Shown piece by piece: positions 16,250 through 24,845 of a stretch of DNA of 64,000 nucleotides. Source of the stretch: Leifsonia sp. NPDC080035 (GTDB lineage Bacteria; Actinomycetota; Actinomycetes; Actinomycetales; Microbacteriaceae). A model generated the notes under the pieces. It worked only from the letters and a program-made list of their open reading frames with translations, had not been told where the DNA came from and searched no databases. Location: NCBI RefSeq assembly GCF_040050925.1, contig NZ_CP157390.1, positions 3,658,001 to 3,722,000 of the forward strand. The letters run 5' to 3'. The translations under genes were made by a program, and so were the position numbers. Each line of letters opens with the position of its first letter. Position 1 is the stretch's first letter.

Positions 16250-18280
16250 TCACACGGACGCGGTGTCCGATGCGGAGTCCGACGCGGTGTCGGTGAGGCG
16301 CTCGTGCACGGCCGCCGCGAGGCGCCGGCCGACGCCGCGCACCTCGGCGATCTGCTCGGGGGTCGCCTTGCGCAGCTGCGCCACGGAACCGAAGTGCTTG
16401 AGCAGCTCCTTCACCCGCGACGGGCCGAGCCCGGGGATCTCGCCGAGAACGGTCGAGATGTCGCGCTTGCGGCGGGCGCGCTGGTACGTGATCGCGAACC
16501 GGTGCGCCTCGTCGCGGATCCGCTGGATGAGGAACAGCGCGTCGCTGTTCCGCGGCAGGATGACCGGGAAGTCCGAGTCGGGCAGCCACACCTCCTCCAG
16601 GCGCTTCGCGATGCCGGCGAGCTGGATGCCCGTCACGCCGGACTCGTCCAGCGCGCGCTTCGCCGCGGCGACCTGGGGCTGGCCACCGTCGACGATCAGC
16701 AGGTTCGGCGGATACGAGAACTTACGGCGGCGCTTCTCGGCGGCCTCCGCGATCTCCGCATCCACGTCGATGGAGGGGTCGTCGCCGGACTCACCCGCAG
16801 CGGGCGTCACCGCGGCGGCATCCGTCGCGGCGTCCACCGGTGCGTCATCGCGCAGATAGGCGAGGCGGCGGGAGATCACCTGGTAGATCGACTCGGTGTC
16901 GTCGGTGGACTCCGGGATGCTGAAGCGGCGGTACTGGTCCTTGCGGGGCAGGCCGTCCTCGAACACCACCATCGACGCCACGATGTTCGTCCCGCTCAGG
17001 TGCGAGACGTCGTAGCACTCCATCCGGAGCGGCGCGTCGTCCATCCCGAGTGCGTCCTGGATGTCGTTCAGGGCCTTGGAGCGGGCGACGAAGTCCGAGC
17101 TGCGGCGGGTCTTGTAGAGCACGAGGGCGTTCTTGGCGTTCATCTCGGCGGTCTGCGCGAGCGCTGCTTTGTCGCCGCGCTGGGCCACCTTCAGCTCGAC
17201 GCGACCGCTCAGCCGGCCGCGCGTCGCCGTCGGGTCGCTCACCGCTCCCCCGCTGTTCTCGTGCCTGCGGGCAGTCAGCCACTGCTCGAGCTCCGCGGCG
17301 TCCTCGGGCAGCTCCGGCACGATGATCTCGCGCGGCGGCACGTCGACGCCCTCGTACGCGTTCTGCATCACGGTCTCGATGAGCTCGCCGAGGTCCATGT
17401 CGAGCTCCTTGTCGACGACCCAGCTGCGCACACCGCGGATGCGGCCGCCGCGCACGATGAACTGCTGCACGGCGGCGGCCAGCTCGTCGTGGGCGATCCC
17501 GAACGCGTCGAGGTCCACGTTCTCCTGCAGCACGACGGCACTCTTGCCCATCGCGGCCTCGAGCGCCTGGATGGCATCCCGGTGCCGCGCGGCCGCCTCG
17601 TAGTCCATCGTGCTCGCGGCCTGCTTCATCTGCTCGGTCAGGGCGCGGATGTACTTGGTGTCGTTACCCGCCATGAACGAGACGAAGTCCTCGGCGAGCT
17701 CGCGGTGCTCCTCGGGGGTCACCCGCCCGACGCACGGGGCCGCGCACTTGCCGATGTCGCCGAGCAGGCAGGGGCGGCCGGTGAGCTCGGCGCGCCGGTA
17801 CACGCCGTCCGAGCAGCTGCGCACCGGGAACGCCTTCAGCATCAGGTCGACCGTGTCCCGGATGGCCCAGACCTTCGTGTACGGGCCGAAGTAGCGCGCG
17901 TCCTTGATGTTGCGGTTGCGCGTCACCATCACTCGCGGGATGCGGTCGCCGAGGGTCACCGCCAGGTACGGGTACGACTTGTCGTCCCGGAACTGCACGT
18001 TGAACGGCGGGTTGAACTCCTTGATCCAGGTGTACTCGAGCTGGAGCGCCTCGAACTCGCTGCCGACGACCGTCCACTCGACGCTCGCGGCGGTGGTGAC
18101 CATCCGGCGGGTGCGCTCGTGCAGGCTCCGCAGCGGCTGGAAGTAGTTGCTGAGCCGCGCCCGCAGGTTCTTGGCCTTGCCGACGTAGAGCACGCGCCGG
18201 TTCTTGTCACGGAACCGGTAGACGCCGGGCTGGGTCGGGATCTCGCCGGCCTTCGGCCGGTAGCTGACGGTGTCTGCCAC
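16250..18280 (-). CDS. uvrC: Excinuclease ABC subunit C
   Basis: UvrC makes the dual incisions in nucleotide excision repair. The 676-residue protein has an N-terminal GIY-YIG domain (GVYRFRD...VLYVGKAKNLRARL). A cysteine set C-x14-C-x7-C-x3-C follows, matching the iron-sulfur site known for UvrC, then a UVR UvrB-binding motif and an RNase H-like endonuclease core (LLIVDGGQPQV). A C-terminal tandem helix-hairpin-helix (IPGLGPSRVKELL, VRGVGRRLA) completes it. An Ala/Asp-rich insert of about 30 residues precedes the nuclease core. The start GTG at 18280 lies 9 nt after uvrA, so it is cotranscribed with it. Confidence 0.97.
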   Translation of the reverse strand: MADTVSYRPKAGEIPTQPGVYRFRDKNRRVLYVGKAKNLRARLSNYFQPLRSLHERTRRMVTTAASVEWTVVGSEFEALQLEYTWIKEFNPPFNVQFRDDKSYPYLAVTLGDRIPRVMVTRNRNIKDARYFGPYTKVWAIRDTVDLMLKAFPVRSCSDGVYRRAELTGRPCLLGDIGKCAAPCVGRVTPEEHRELAEDFVSFMAGNDTKYIRALTEQMKQAASTMDYEAAARHRDAIQALEAAMGKSAVVLQENVDLDAFGIAHDELAAAVQQFIVRGGRIRGVRSWVVDKELDMDLGELIETVMQNAYEGVDVPPREIIVPELPEDAAELEQWLTARRHENSGGAVSDPTATRGRLSGRVELKVAQRGDKAALAQTAEMNAKNALVLYKTRRSSDFVARSKALNDIQDALGMDDAPLRMECYDVSHLSGTNIVASMVVFEDGLPRKDQYRRFSIPESTDDTESIYQVISRRLAYLRDDAPVDAATDAAAVTPAAGESGDDPSIDVDAEIAEAAEKRRRKFSYPPNLLIVDGGQPQVAAAKRALDESGVTGIQLAGIAKRLEEVWLPDSDFPVILPRNSDALFLIQRIRDEAHRFAITYQRARRKRDISTVLGEIPGLGPSRVKELLKHFGSVAQLRKATPEQIAEVRGVGRRLAAAVHERLTDTASDSASDTASV

Positions 18281-18289
18281 CCTGCGATC

Positions 18290-21202
18290 CTAAGCGGCGC
18301 CGCGCGCGGCGGCCTCGCCCTGCAGGATCTCCTTGAGGAAGAAGCCCGTGTGGCTTCCCTCCGCGTCCGCGACCTGCTCCGGCGTGCCGGTCGCGATGAC
18401 CGTTCCGCCGCCCGCTCCGCCCTCAGGACCCATGTCGATGATCCAGTCGGCCGACTTGATGACGTCGAGGTTGTGCTCGATGACGATGACCGTGTTGCCC
18501 TTGTCGAGCAGGCCGTTCAGCACGAGCAGCAGCTTGCGGACGTCCTCGAAGTGCAGACCGGTGGTCGGCTCGTCGAGCACGTACACGCTGCGGCCGTTGG
18601 AGCGGCGCTGCAGCTCCGTCGCCAGCTTGACGCGCTGCGCCTCGCCGCCGGAGAGCGTGGTGGCGCTCTGCCCGAGACGCACGTAGCCGAGGCCGACGTC
18701 GACGAGGGTCTGCAGGTAGCGGTGGATGGCCGAGATCGGCTTGAAGAACTCGGCCGCCTCGCTGATCGGCATGTCGAGCACCTCGGCGATGTTCTTGCCC
18801 TTGTAGTGCACGGTCAGGGTGTCGCGGTTGTACCGCGCTCCCCCGCAGACCTCGCACGCGACGTAGACGTCGGGCAGGAAGTTCATCTCGATCTTGATCG
18901 TGCCGTCGCCCGAGCACGCCTCGCAACGACCGCCCTTGACGTTGAAGCTGAACCGGCCGGGCAGGTAGCCGCGGGCCTTCGCCTCCGGCGTCTCGGCGAA
19001 CAGGTTGCGGATGCGGTCGAAGACGCCCGTGTACGTCGCCGGGTTCGAGCGCGGCGTGCGACCGATCGGCGCCTGGTCGACGTGCACGACCTTGTCCAGG
19101 TTCTCCAGGCCCGTCACCGTGCGGTGCTTGCCGGGGAGCTTGCGGGCGCCGTTGAGCTTGTTGGCGAGCACCCGGTACAGGATGTCGTTGACCAGCGACG
19201 ACTTGCCGGAGCCGGACACGCCGGTCACCGCCACGAAGGCGCCGAGCGGGAAGTCGACCGTGACCTTCTTCAGGTTGTTGGCCTCCGCATCCACCACCTT
19301 GAGCACGCGCTTCTTGTCGATCTTGCGGCGCTTCGGCGGCACCGCGATCTCGCGCCGTCCGGCCAGGTAGTCGCCGGTGAGCGAGTCGGTGTTCGCGAGC
19401 AGCTCGTCGTACGACCCGGAGTGCACGACGTGGCCGCCGTTCACACCGGCGCCCGGGCCGATGTCGACGATCCAGTCGGCGGTGCGGATGGTGTCCTCGT
19501 CGTGCTCGACCACGATCAGCGTGTTGCCGAGGTCGCGCAGCGCGACGAGGGTGTCGATCAGGCGGCGGTTGTCGCGCTGGTGCAGGCCGATGCTGGGCTC
19601 GTCGAGCACGTACAGCACGCCGGTCAGACCCGAGCCGATCTGCGTCGCCAGCCGGATGCGCTGCGCTTCGCCACCGGACAGGGTGGCGGCGGCACGGGCG
19701 AGGTCGAGGTAGCTCAGCCCCACCTGGATGAGGAAGTCGAGGCGGATCTTGATCTCGCGCAGCACCTGCGCGCCGATCTTCTGCTCGCGCTCGGTGAGGT
19801 GCAGCTTCTCCATGAACGCGCGGGCGTCGCTCAGGCTGAGCAGCGAGGCGTCGGCGATGGACGTGCCGTGGATGAGCACCGACAGCACCTCGGGCTTGAG
19901 GCGCTTGCCGTTGCAGACCGGGCACGGCACCTCGCGCAGGTACTCCGCCCAGCGGGCGCGCTGCGTGTCCGTCTCCGCCTGCAGGTACTGGCGCTCGATG
20001 TACGGGACGACGCCCTCGAATCCGGAGGTGTACGACATCTCGCGGCCGTAGCGGTTCTTCCAGCGCACCTTGACCTCGAAGTTGTCGCCGTGCAGCACCG
20101 CGTCCTGCACGTTCTGCGGCAGCTTCTTCCACGGCGTCTTGAGCGAGAACTTCAGGTCGCGCGCCAGGCCGTCGAGCAGCTTCTCGTAGTAGTTGAAGAG
20201 GCCCTTGCCCTGCGTCGTCCAGGGCACGATGACGCCCTCGGCGATGCTCAGCTCGTCGTCGCCGAGCAGCAGGTCGTCGTCCACCGACATCCGGGTGCCG
20301 AGGCCGGAGCACTCCGGGCACGCGCCGAACGGGGCGTTGAACGAGAACGTGCGCGGCTCGATCTCGGTGAGCTGGATCGGGTGGCCGTTCGGGCAGGACA
20401 GCTTCTCGCTGAACGACTGCCACGCGGCGGCGCCCTCGCGGTCCACGTAGTTGACCTGGACGAGGCCGTCCGTCAGCCGCAGCGCCGTCTCCAGCGAGTC
20501 GGTGAGCCGGCCGAGGATGTCCGGGCCGGCGACGAGCCGGTCGACGACGACCGAGATGTCGTGCTTGTACTGCTTCTTCAGCGTGGGCGGGTCGCTCAGC
20601 TGGATCTGCTCGCCGTCGACGAGCGCGCGCGAGTAGCCGCTCGCCGCGAGCTCCTTGAAGAGGTCGACGAACTCGCCCTTCTTCTGCGAGACCACCGGGC
20701 TGACCACCATGTAGCGGGTGCCCGCCTCCAGCTCCATCAGCTGGTCGGCGATCTGCTGGACGGTCTGGCGCTGGATCTTCTCACCGCAGACCGGGCAGTG
20801 CGGGACGCCGATGCGCGCCCAGAGCAGACGCATGTAGTCGTAGATCTCGGTGATGGTGCCGACCGTCGACCGCGGGTTGCGGTTCGTCGACTTCTGGTCG
20901 ATGGAGACCGCCGGGCTCAGGCCCTCGATGAAGTCGACGTCCGGGCGGTCCACCTGGCCGAGGAACTGCCGCGCGTACGCCGAGAGCGACTCCACGTAGC
21001 GGCGCTGGCCCTCGGCGAAGATGGTGTCGAACGCCAGCGACGACTTGCCGGAGCCTGAGAGTCCGGTGAAGACCACGAGCGAGTCGCGCGGGATCTCCAG
21101 GTCGACGTTGTGGAGGTTGTGGACGCGCGCCCCGCGCACGCTGAGATGCGATCCCACGACCTTGCCCATGTTCCCCTGACGATTGCTGCTCACTCGTTCC
21201 AT
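18290..21202 (-). CDS. uvrA: Excinuclease ABC subunit A
   Basis: UvrA is the damage-recognition ATPase of nucleotide excision repair. The 970-residue protein has two ABC modules: Walker A GLSGSGKSSL near residue 46 and GVSGSGKSSL, each paired with an LSGGEAQR signature. Zinc-module cysteines are visible in HCPVCGEK, CPVCNGKRL, and CEACSGDG...CEVCGG. The ATG at 21202 follows GGAGA; a second ATG at 21169 is possible. Upstream, a LexA-type SOS box overlaps the probable promoter (21273-21293), so damage induction is expected. Confidence 0.97.
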   Translation of the reverse strand: MERVSSNRQGNMGKVVGSHLSVRGARVHNLHNVDLEIPRDSLVVFTGLSGSGKSSLAFDTIFAEGQRRYVESLSAYARQFLGQVDRPDVDFIEGLSPAVSIDQKSTNRNPRSTVGTITEIYDYMRLLWARIGVPHCPVCGEKIQRQTVQQIADQLMELEAGTRYMVVSPVVSQKKGEFVDLFKELAASGYSRALVDGEQIQLSDPPTLKKQYKHDISVVVDRLVAGPDILGRLTDSLETALRLTDGLVQVNYVDREGAAAWQSFSEKLSCPNGHPIQLTEIEPRTFSFNAPFGACPECSGLGTRMSVDDDLLLGDDELSIAEGVIVPWTTQGKGLFNYYEKLLDGLARDLKFSLKTPWKKLPQNVQDAVLHGDNFEVKVRWKNRYGREMSYTSGFEGVVPYIERQYLQAETDTQRARWAEYLREVPCPVCNGKRLKPEVLSVLIHGTSIADASLLSLSDARAFMEKLHLTEREQKIGAQVLREIKIRLDFLIQVGLSYLDLARAAATLSGGEAQRIRLATQIGSGLTGVLYVLDEPSIGLHQRDNRRLIDTLVALRDLGNTLIVVEHDEDTIRTADWIVDIGPGAGVNGGHVVHSGSYDELLANTDSLTGDYLAGRREIAVPPKRRKIDKKRVLKVVDAEANNLKKVTVDFPLGAFVAVTGVSGSGKSSLVNDILYRVLANKLNGARKLPGKHRTVTGLENLDKVVHVDQAPIGRTPRSNPATYTGVFDRIRNLFAETPEAKARGYLPGRFSFNVKGGRCEACSGDGTIKIEMNFLPDVYVACEVCGGARYNRDTLTVHYKGKNIAEVLDMPISEAAEFFKPISAIHRYLQTLVDVGLGYVRLGQSATTLSGGEAQRVKLATELQRRSNGRSVYVLDEPTTGLHFEDVRKLLLVLNGLLDKGNTVIVIEHNLDVIKSADWIIDMGPEGGAGGGTVIATGTPEQVADAEGSHTGFFLKEILQGEAAARGAA

Positions 21203-21272
21203 TCTCCGCTATTTCTCCGCCGCGCCCAGAAGTGTTCGCCCACCGCGCACCCGTTCCGGAGCACGCGTCGAC

Positions 21273-21288
21273 TCGAAGCTTTGTTCGA
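21273..21288 (-). promoter_or_regulatory. LexA (SOS) operator upstream of uvrA
   Basis: Reads TCGAAGCTTTGTTCGA, one base away from the Gram-positive/actinobacterial LexA box TCGAAC-N4-GTTCGA. It is embedded in a longer inverted repeat GACTCGAA-N6-TTCGAGTC. It lies 71 nt before uvrA and touches the -10 hexamer TAGACT (21288-21293), where a bound repressor would block initiation. Confidence 0.8.
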
Positions 21289-21293
21289 GTCTA
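21288..21293 (-). promoter_or_regulatory. Likely -10 element of uvrA-uvrC
   Basis: Minus strand TAGACT, ending within the LexA box. Transcription would start near 21281, giving a leader of about 80 nt. No convincing -35 is visible. Confidence 0.55.
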
Positions 21294-21359
21294 GCGTGTC
21301 GTGGGCAGCATGAGGCCTGCACGCGTGAGCATACGACCGGCCACCGACATTCCCCTGAG

Positions 21360-21896
21360 TCAGTCGTCGCGTCGAACCAGAAGCACCGCGGAGAGCACCG
21401 CGACCAGGGCCGCGATCGCGACCCCGGAGACGATCGCCAGCCACGGCGCCAGCGGCGGCCGGGCGATCGACAGCAGCACGACCGCCAGCAGCTGGACGGG
21501 CACCTGGATGGCGATCAGCCGCCGCAGCGACGGCAGCAGCACGGCCGGCTGCAGACGCGCCAGCGGCGGGACGACGAGCGTCCACGATGCGAGGACGTGC
21601 AGCACGTGCACCGCCGCGATGACGGCGAGCAGCCGCGGCGTCACGCTGCCGGGCTCCAGGAGTGTCGAGAACGCCAGCACAGCGATCAGCACCCAGGCGA
21701 CGCGCCAGCGCGGCACCGCGACGGCGAGGGCGGTAAGTGCCACGGCGATCGCGGGCCACGGCCCGCTCGGCGGGGTCGTCACCGCGATCGGGATCGCGAC
21801 GAGACCGAACGCCACCCGCAACGACCAGGCGGGGACCGTGCGACCAAGCTCGGGGGCGTCGGTGCGCTCGCGCATCCCCCCGTCCATCGCGCTCAT
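21360..21896 (-). CDS. Membrane protein of the MoxR/DUF58 operon
   Basis: I do not recognise a named family. The 178-residue product has a short polar N terminus (MSAMDGGMRERTDAPEL) and about five to six hydrophobic helices packed closely, typical of a small integral membrane protein. The ATG at 21896 overlaps the DUF58 stop (ATGA); an in-frame ATG at 21887 is an alternative. It is the last of five tightly linked genes (DUF4129, two-TM protein, MoxR, DUF58, this gene). Its product probably works with the MoxR complex at the membrane, but no catalytic motif is seen. Confidence 0.75.
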   Translation of the reverse strand: MSAMDGGMRERTDAPELGRTVPAWSLRVAFGLVAIPIAVTTPPSGPWPAIAVALTALAVAVPRWRVAWVLIAVLAFSTLLEPGSVTPRLLAVIAAVHVLHVLASWTLVVPPLARLQPAVLLPSLRRLIAIQVPVQLLAVVLLSIARPPLAPWLAIVSGVAIAALVAVLSAVLLVRRDD

Positions 21897-23197
21897 CGCC
21901 GCCTCGCCGGGGCGCTCAGCCGCCGCAGCACCGCATCCCTGTCCTGCGCCGCCCACACCAGGACGTCGGCGCCGGACGCGCGGAGCCGGTCCAGGCGCAG
22001 ACCGCGCTCCAGGTCCACGAACCGCAGCGCGAGCAGCTCCCGCGACGGCAGGTCCTCCGCGCGACGGCCGGGCAGCACGTCCACCGCGACGACCCGGTGC
22101 CCCGCCGCCCGCCAGGTGAGCGCGAGCCGTGTCGCCTGATCGTCGAGGAACGTCGACAGCACGAACACGATGGCGCCCTGAGCCAACCGCGGCGCCCGTG
22201 CCCGCTCGGTCGCCGATCCGTGCGCGCTGGTCAGCTCGACCGCCCGGAGCACCCGGTGCAGGTGCCGCGCGCCCGCCCGCGGCGGCAGAGCCCGGCCCGC
22301 GTCCGACAGGTCGTCGAAGCCGACCCGGTCGGCCTGTGCCGCGTAGGCGCGGGCGAGCGACACCGCGGCCTCGCGGGCAAGATCGAGCGAGGTGAGGCCC
22401 GGCCGCGGATACGGAGCAGCCCAGTCCGCGACGGCGCCGGGGACGTCGTCCCGCGCGTCGAGCACGAGCTGCACCGCGACGTCGGAGGTCGCCGTCGTGC
22501 GCCGCGCGTACAGCTCGCCGGGCCGCTGACCGCGCCGGGCGGTGGCCTTCCAATCGATCCGCCGCAGCCGGTCCCCGGGCCGGAACCGGTCGACGTCGCG
22601 GAACTCGCCGCCATCCCCCGGCCGCGCGGACGTGTGTGCGCCGGTCAGGCCGAGCAGCCGGTGCGGCAGCGGAGTGGAGCGCAGCGCGACCGCGCGCGGC
22701 CGGACCACGCGCTCGGTCACGGCGGGGACGCTCGGCTCGCCCGTCCACGCGGCGTCCGGACCGATCGCCCGTGCCGCCAGCGACAGGATGCGCTGCGGAC
22801 CGGAATGCGACACCGCTACGCGGAAACGCAGCCGGGAGGCCGCGTACGGGGTCAGCACTGCGTCCTCCGGGGCCCGGTCGGCGCGCGAGACCCGCACGTG
22901 CACGGCGTCGGGGCCGCCGGCGGCCGAAGCCGTGGCTTCCACGGCGACCCGCCCGTCCGGGTCGTCGCCGGCGATCGTCGCCGACGCCGTCGCCGTCGCA
23001 CCGGCCGGCCGCGATCCCCAGCCCCAGAGCGCAGCGATCAGCAGCGGGGCGGCGACCAGCACCAGCTCGATGCGGGACATCACGAACGCACCGACCAGGC
23101 AGACGCCGGCCACGATCGCCACCGCGGTCACGCCCGGGCTGAGCGACCAGGCCGAGCCTCCCGAGGGCTTCGTCTCGCCGGGTTCGCGTTCGGTCAT
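21893..23197 (-). CDS. DUF58 domain protein, VWA-like partner of MoxR
   Basis: A 434-residue protein with two N-terminal transmembrane helices (about residues 20-60), a beta-rich stretch, and the DUF58 core: GDGGEFRDVDRFRPGDRLRRIDWKATARRGQ, a strong family match. A VWA-like region follows (VQLVLDARDD; IVFVLSTFLDD). DUF58 proteins are encoded with MoxR AAA+ ATPases and are thought to present substrates or metal-dependent targets to them. The start ATG at 23197 overlaps the moxR stop (ATGA) and its stop overlaps the next gene, so the three are coupled. Confidence 0.9.
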   Translation of the reverse strand: MTEREPGETKPSGGSAWSLSPGVTAVAIVAGVCLVGAFVMSRIELVLVAAPLLIAALWGWGSRPAGATATASATIAGDDPDGRVAVEATASAAGGPDAVHVRVSRADRAPEDAVLTPYAASRLRFRVAVSHSGPQRILSLAARAIGPDAAWTGEPSVPAVTERVVRPRAVALRSTPLPHRLLGLTGAHTSARPGDGGEFRDVDRFRPGDRLRRIDWKATARRGQRPGELYARRTTATSDVAVQLVLDARDDVPGAVADWAAPYPRPGLTSLDLAREAAVSLARAYAAQADRVGFDDLSDAGRALPPRAGARHLHRVLRAVELTSAHGSATERARAPRLAQGAIVFVLSTFLDDQATRLALTWRAAGHRVVAVDVLPGRRAEDLPSRELLALRFVDLERGLRLDRLRASGADVLVWAAQDRDAVLRRLSAPARRR

Positions 23198-24279
23198 CCC
23201 TGAGCGGCCTCCCGGCGGCGGGTGCCGACAGCGGGCGGCCCCGGCACGCTGCCGAGCACATCCATCACCACCTGGGACGGGCTGACACCGCTCGTCCACG
23301 CCTGCACCGTGAGCGTGAGCCGGTGCGCGAGCACCGGGACGGCGACGCGCTTCACGTCGTCCGGGATGACGAAGTCGCGGCCGGCGAGCACGGCCAGAGC
23401 GCGCGCGACGAGCAGGAGGCCCTGCGATCCGCGTGGCGAGGCGCCGACCTCCACGGAGCGATGCCGCCGGGTCGCAGCGGCGAGGGCGACGCAGTACGCG
23501 GCGATGTCCGGGTCGACGTCCACCTGCTCGACTCCCGCCTGCATGGCGAGCAGGGTCGCTGCGTCGGTGACCGGTTCGACGCCGGCCACCTCGCGCCGGC
23601 GGGCGACCCGCGCGAGCAGCACCCGGGTCTCGCCGTCGGTGTCCGGGTAGCCGACCCCGAGCCGGACCATGAAGCGGTCGAGCTGCGCCTCGGGCAAGGC
23701 ATACGTGCCCTCCGACTCGATCGGGTTCGCGGTGGCCACCACGTGGAACGGCCGCGGCAACGGGAAGCTCTGCCCCTCGACGGACACCTGCCCCTCCGCC
23801 ATCGCCTCCAGCAGCGCCGACTGCGTCTTCGGCGACGTGCGGTTGATCTCGTCGGCCAGGAACAGCCCGGTGAACACCGGGCCGGGACGGAACTCGAACT
23901 CCGCGGTGGACGGCACGTAGACGAAGGACCCGGTGATGTCGGACGGCAGCAGGTCCGGCGTGCACTGCAGCCGGCGGAAGTCGAGTCCCACGGCGCTCGC
24001 GATGCTGCGCGCCGCGAGCGTCTTGCCGAGGCCCGGAACGTCCTCGAACAGCACGTGCCCGCCCGCCAGCACCGTGGCGAGCGCGATCTGGAGCGGCTCC
24101 CGCATTCCGACCACGACGCTGCCGACCCTGGCGAGGATCTCCGCGCCGAGCCGGGCGACCTCGGCGACGGGGAGCGCCAGCCCCTCCGCAGAGCCGGTGA
24201 TCGCGTCGGGGATCGCGTCGGTGGTCGTGCCGGCCGTCGCGCGCGTGCTCTCGCCGGTGCCGGTGGTGTCGTCGGGCAT
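23194..24279 (-). CDS. MoxR-family AAA+ ATPase
   Basis: MoxR ATPases act as chaperones that help fold or activate protein complexes with VWA-containing partners. The 361-residue protein has a low-complexity Thr-rich N terminus, Walker A EDVPGLGKTL, Walker B GLFLADEINRTSP, the sensor HVVATANPIE, and the AAA lid region. The ATG at 24279 has GGAGT upstream. A longer open frame runs far upstream but is out of family. It is followed by DUF58 with an ATGA overlap, the standard MoxR-DUF58 pair. Confidence 0.95.
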   Translation of the reverse strand: MPDDTTGTGESTRATAGTTTDAIPDAITGSAEGLALPVAEVARLGAEILARVGSVVVGMREPLQIALATVLAGGHVLFEDVPGLGKTLAARSIASAVGLDFRRLQCTPDLLPSDITGSFVYVPSTAEFEFRPGPVFTGLFLADEINRTSPKTQSALLEAMAEGQVSVEGQSFPLPRPFHVVATANPIESEGTYALPEAQLDRFMVRLGVGYPDTDGETRVLLARVARRREVAGVEPVTDAATLLAMQAGVEQVDVDPDIAAYCVALAAATRRHRSVEVGASPRGSQGLLLVARALAVLAGRDFVIPDDVKRVAVPVLAHRLTLTVQAWTSGVSPSQVVMDVLGSVPGPPAVGTRRREAAQG

Positions 24280-24305
24280 GGGACTCCTGTCGTTGGCGGG
24301 TCTGG

Positions 24306-24845
24306 TCACCGGTGGGCGGACCGGACGGGATCTGCGGCCGCGGGACCGATCGTGCTGCGGCCGCCGGACGCATCCCGGGCGAGCGCCTCCAGGGTGCTCA
24401 GCACGGCGGCCACCTCGGCCGGACGCGGCGCGGCGGCACTGCCCTTCCGGAGCATCGCCACCGCGTTCTCGCCGAGCAGCTCGGCGACCGTCGTGGCCGC
24501 GCGCGGGTCGTCCATGTCGACGCCGCGCTGTTCGAGCACGCGCGCGGCGAGCCCACGAAGCCGCCGCACCGCCTCCGGCGACACGCGGCCGCCGCGCGCG
24601 CCGAGCGACCAGCCGAGCTGGACGACGTCGCGCCGCGCGCCGGGCCGCGCGGCAGGGGCGGGCACCGGCCAGGTGACGTCCGCACGCTCCCCGACCAGGG
24701 ACAGCAGCGCGCCGAGGGCGAAGATGACGGCGCCGAGCCCGACGGCGTGCGGGGCGTCCATGCCGAAGAACCACGCTGCGAGGCCGATCACGAGCGCGGC
24801 GAGCACGCATCCGACGGCACGGATGACGAGCTGCCGGCGGCTCAT
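24306..24845 (-). CDS. Small membrane protein of the MoxR operon
   Basis: A 179-residue protein of unrecognised family. The N terminus has two hydrophobic helices (about residues 7-50) and the rest is an Ala/Arg-rich, predicted helical cytoplasmic domain (SPEAVRRLRGLAARVLEQRG). The ATG at 24845 overlaps the DUF4129 stop (ATGA) and the gene ends 26 nt before moxR. Related MoxR operons often carry a small gene of this kind at this position. No enzymatic motif is seen. Confidence 0.75.
   Translation of the reverse strand: MSRRQLVIRAVGCVLAALVIGLAAWFFGMDAPHAVGLGAVIFALGALLSLVGERADVTWPVPAPAARPGARRDVVQLGWSLGARGGRVSPEAVRRLRGLAARVLEQRGVDMDDPRAATTVAELLGENAVAMLRKGSAAAPRPAEVAAVLSTLEALARDASGGRSTIGPAAADPVRSAHR

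Noticed and set aside
15476..21058. Open frame of 1860 codons on the + strand opposite uvrC and uvrA
   Set aside because: It is Arg/Ala/Val/Leu/Asp-rich low-complexity sequence mirroring the codon pattern of the genes on the other strand, with no family motif. High GC content keeps antisense frames open.
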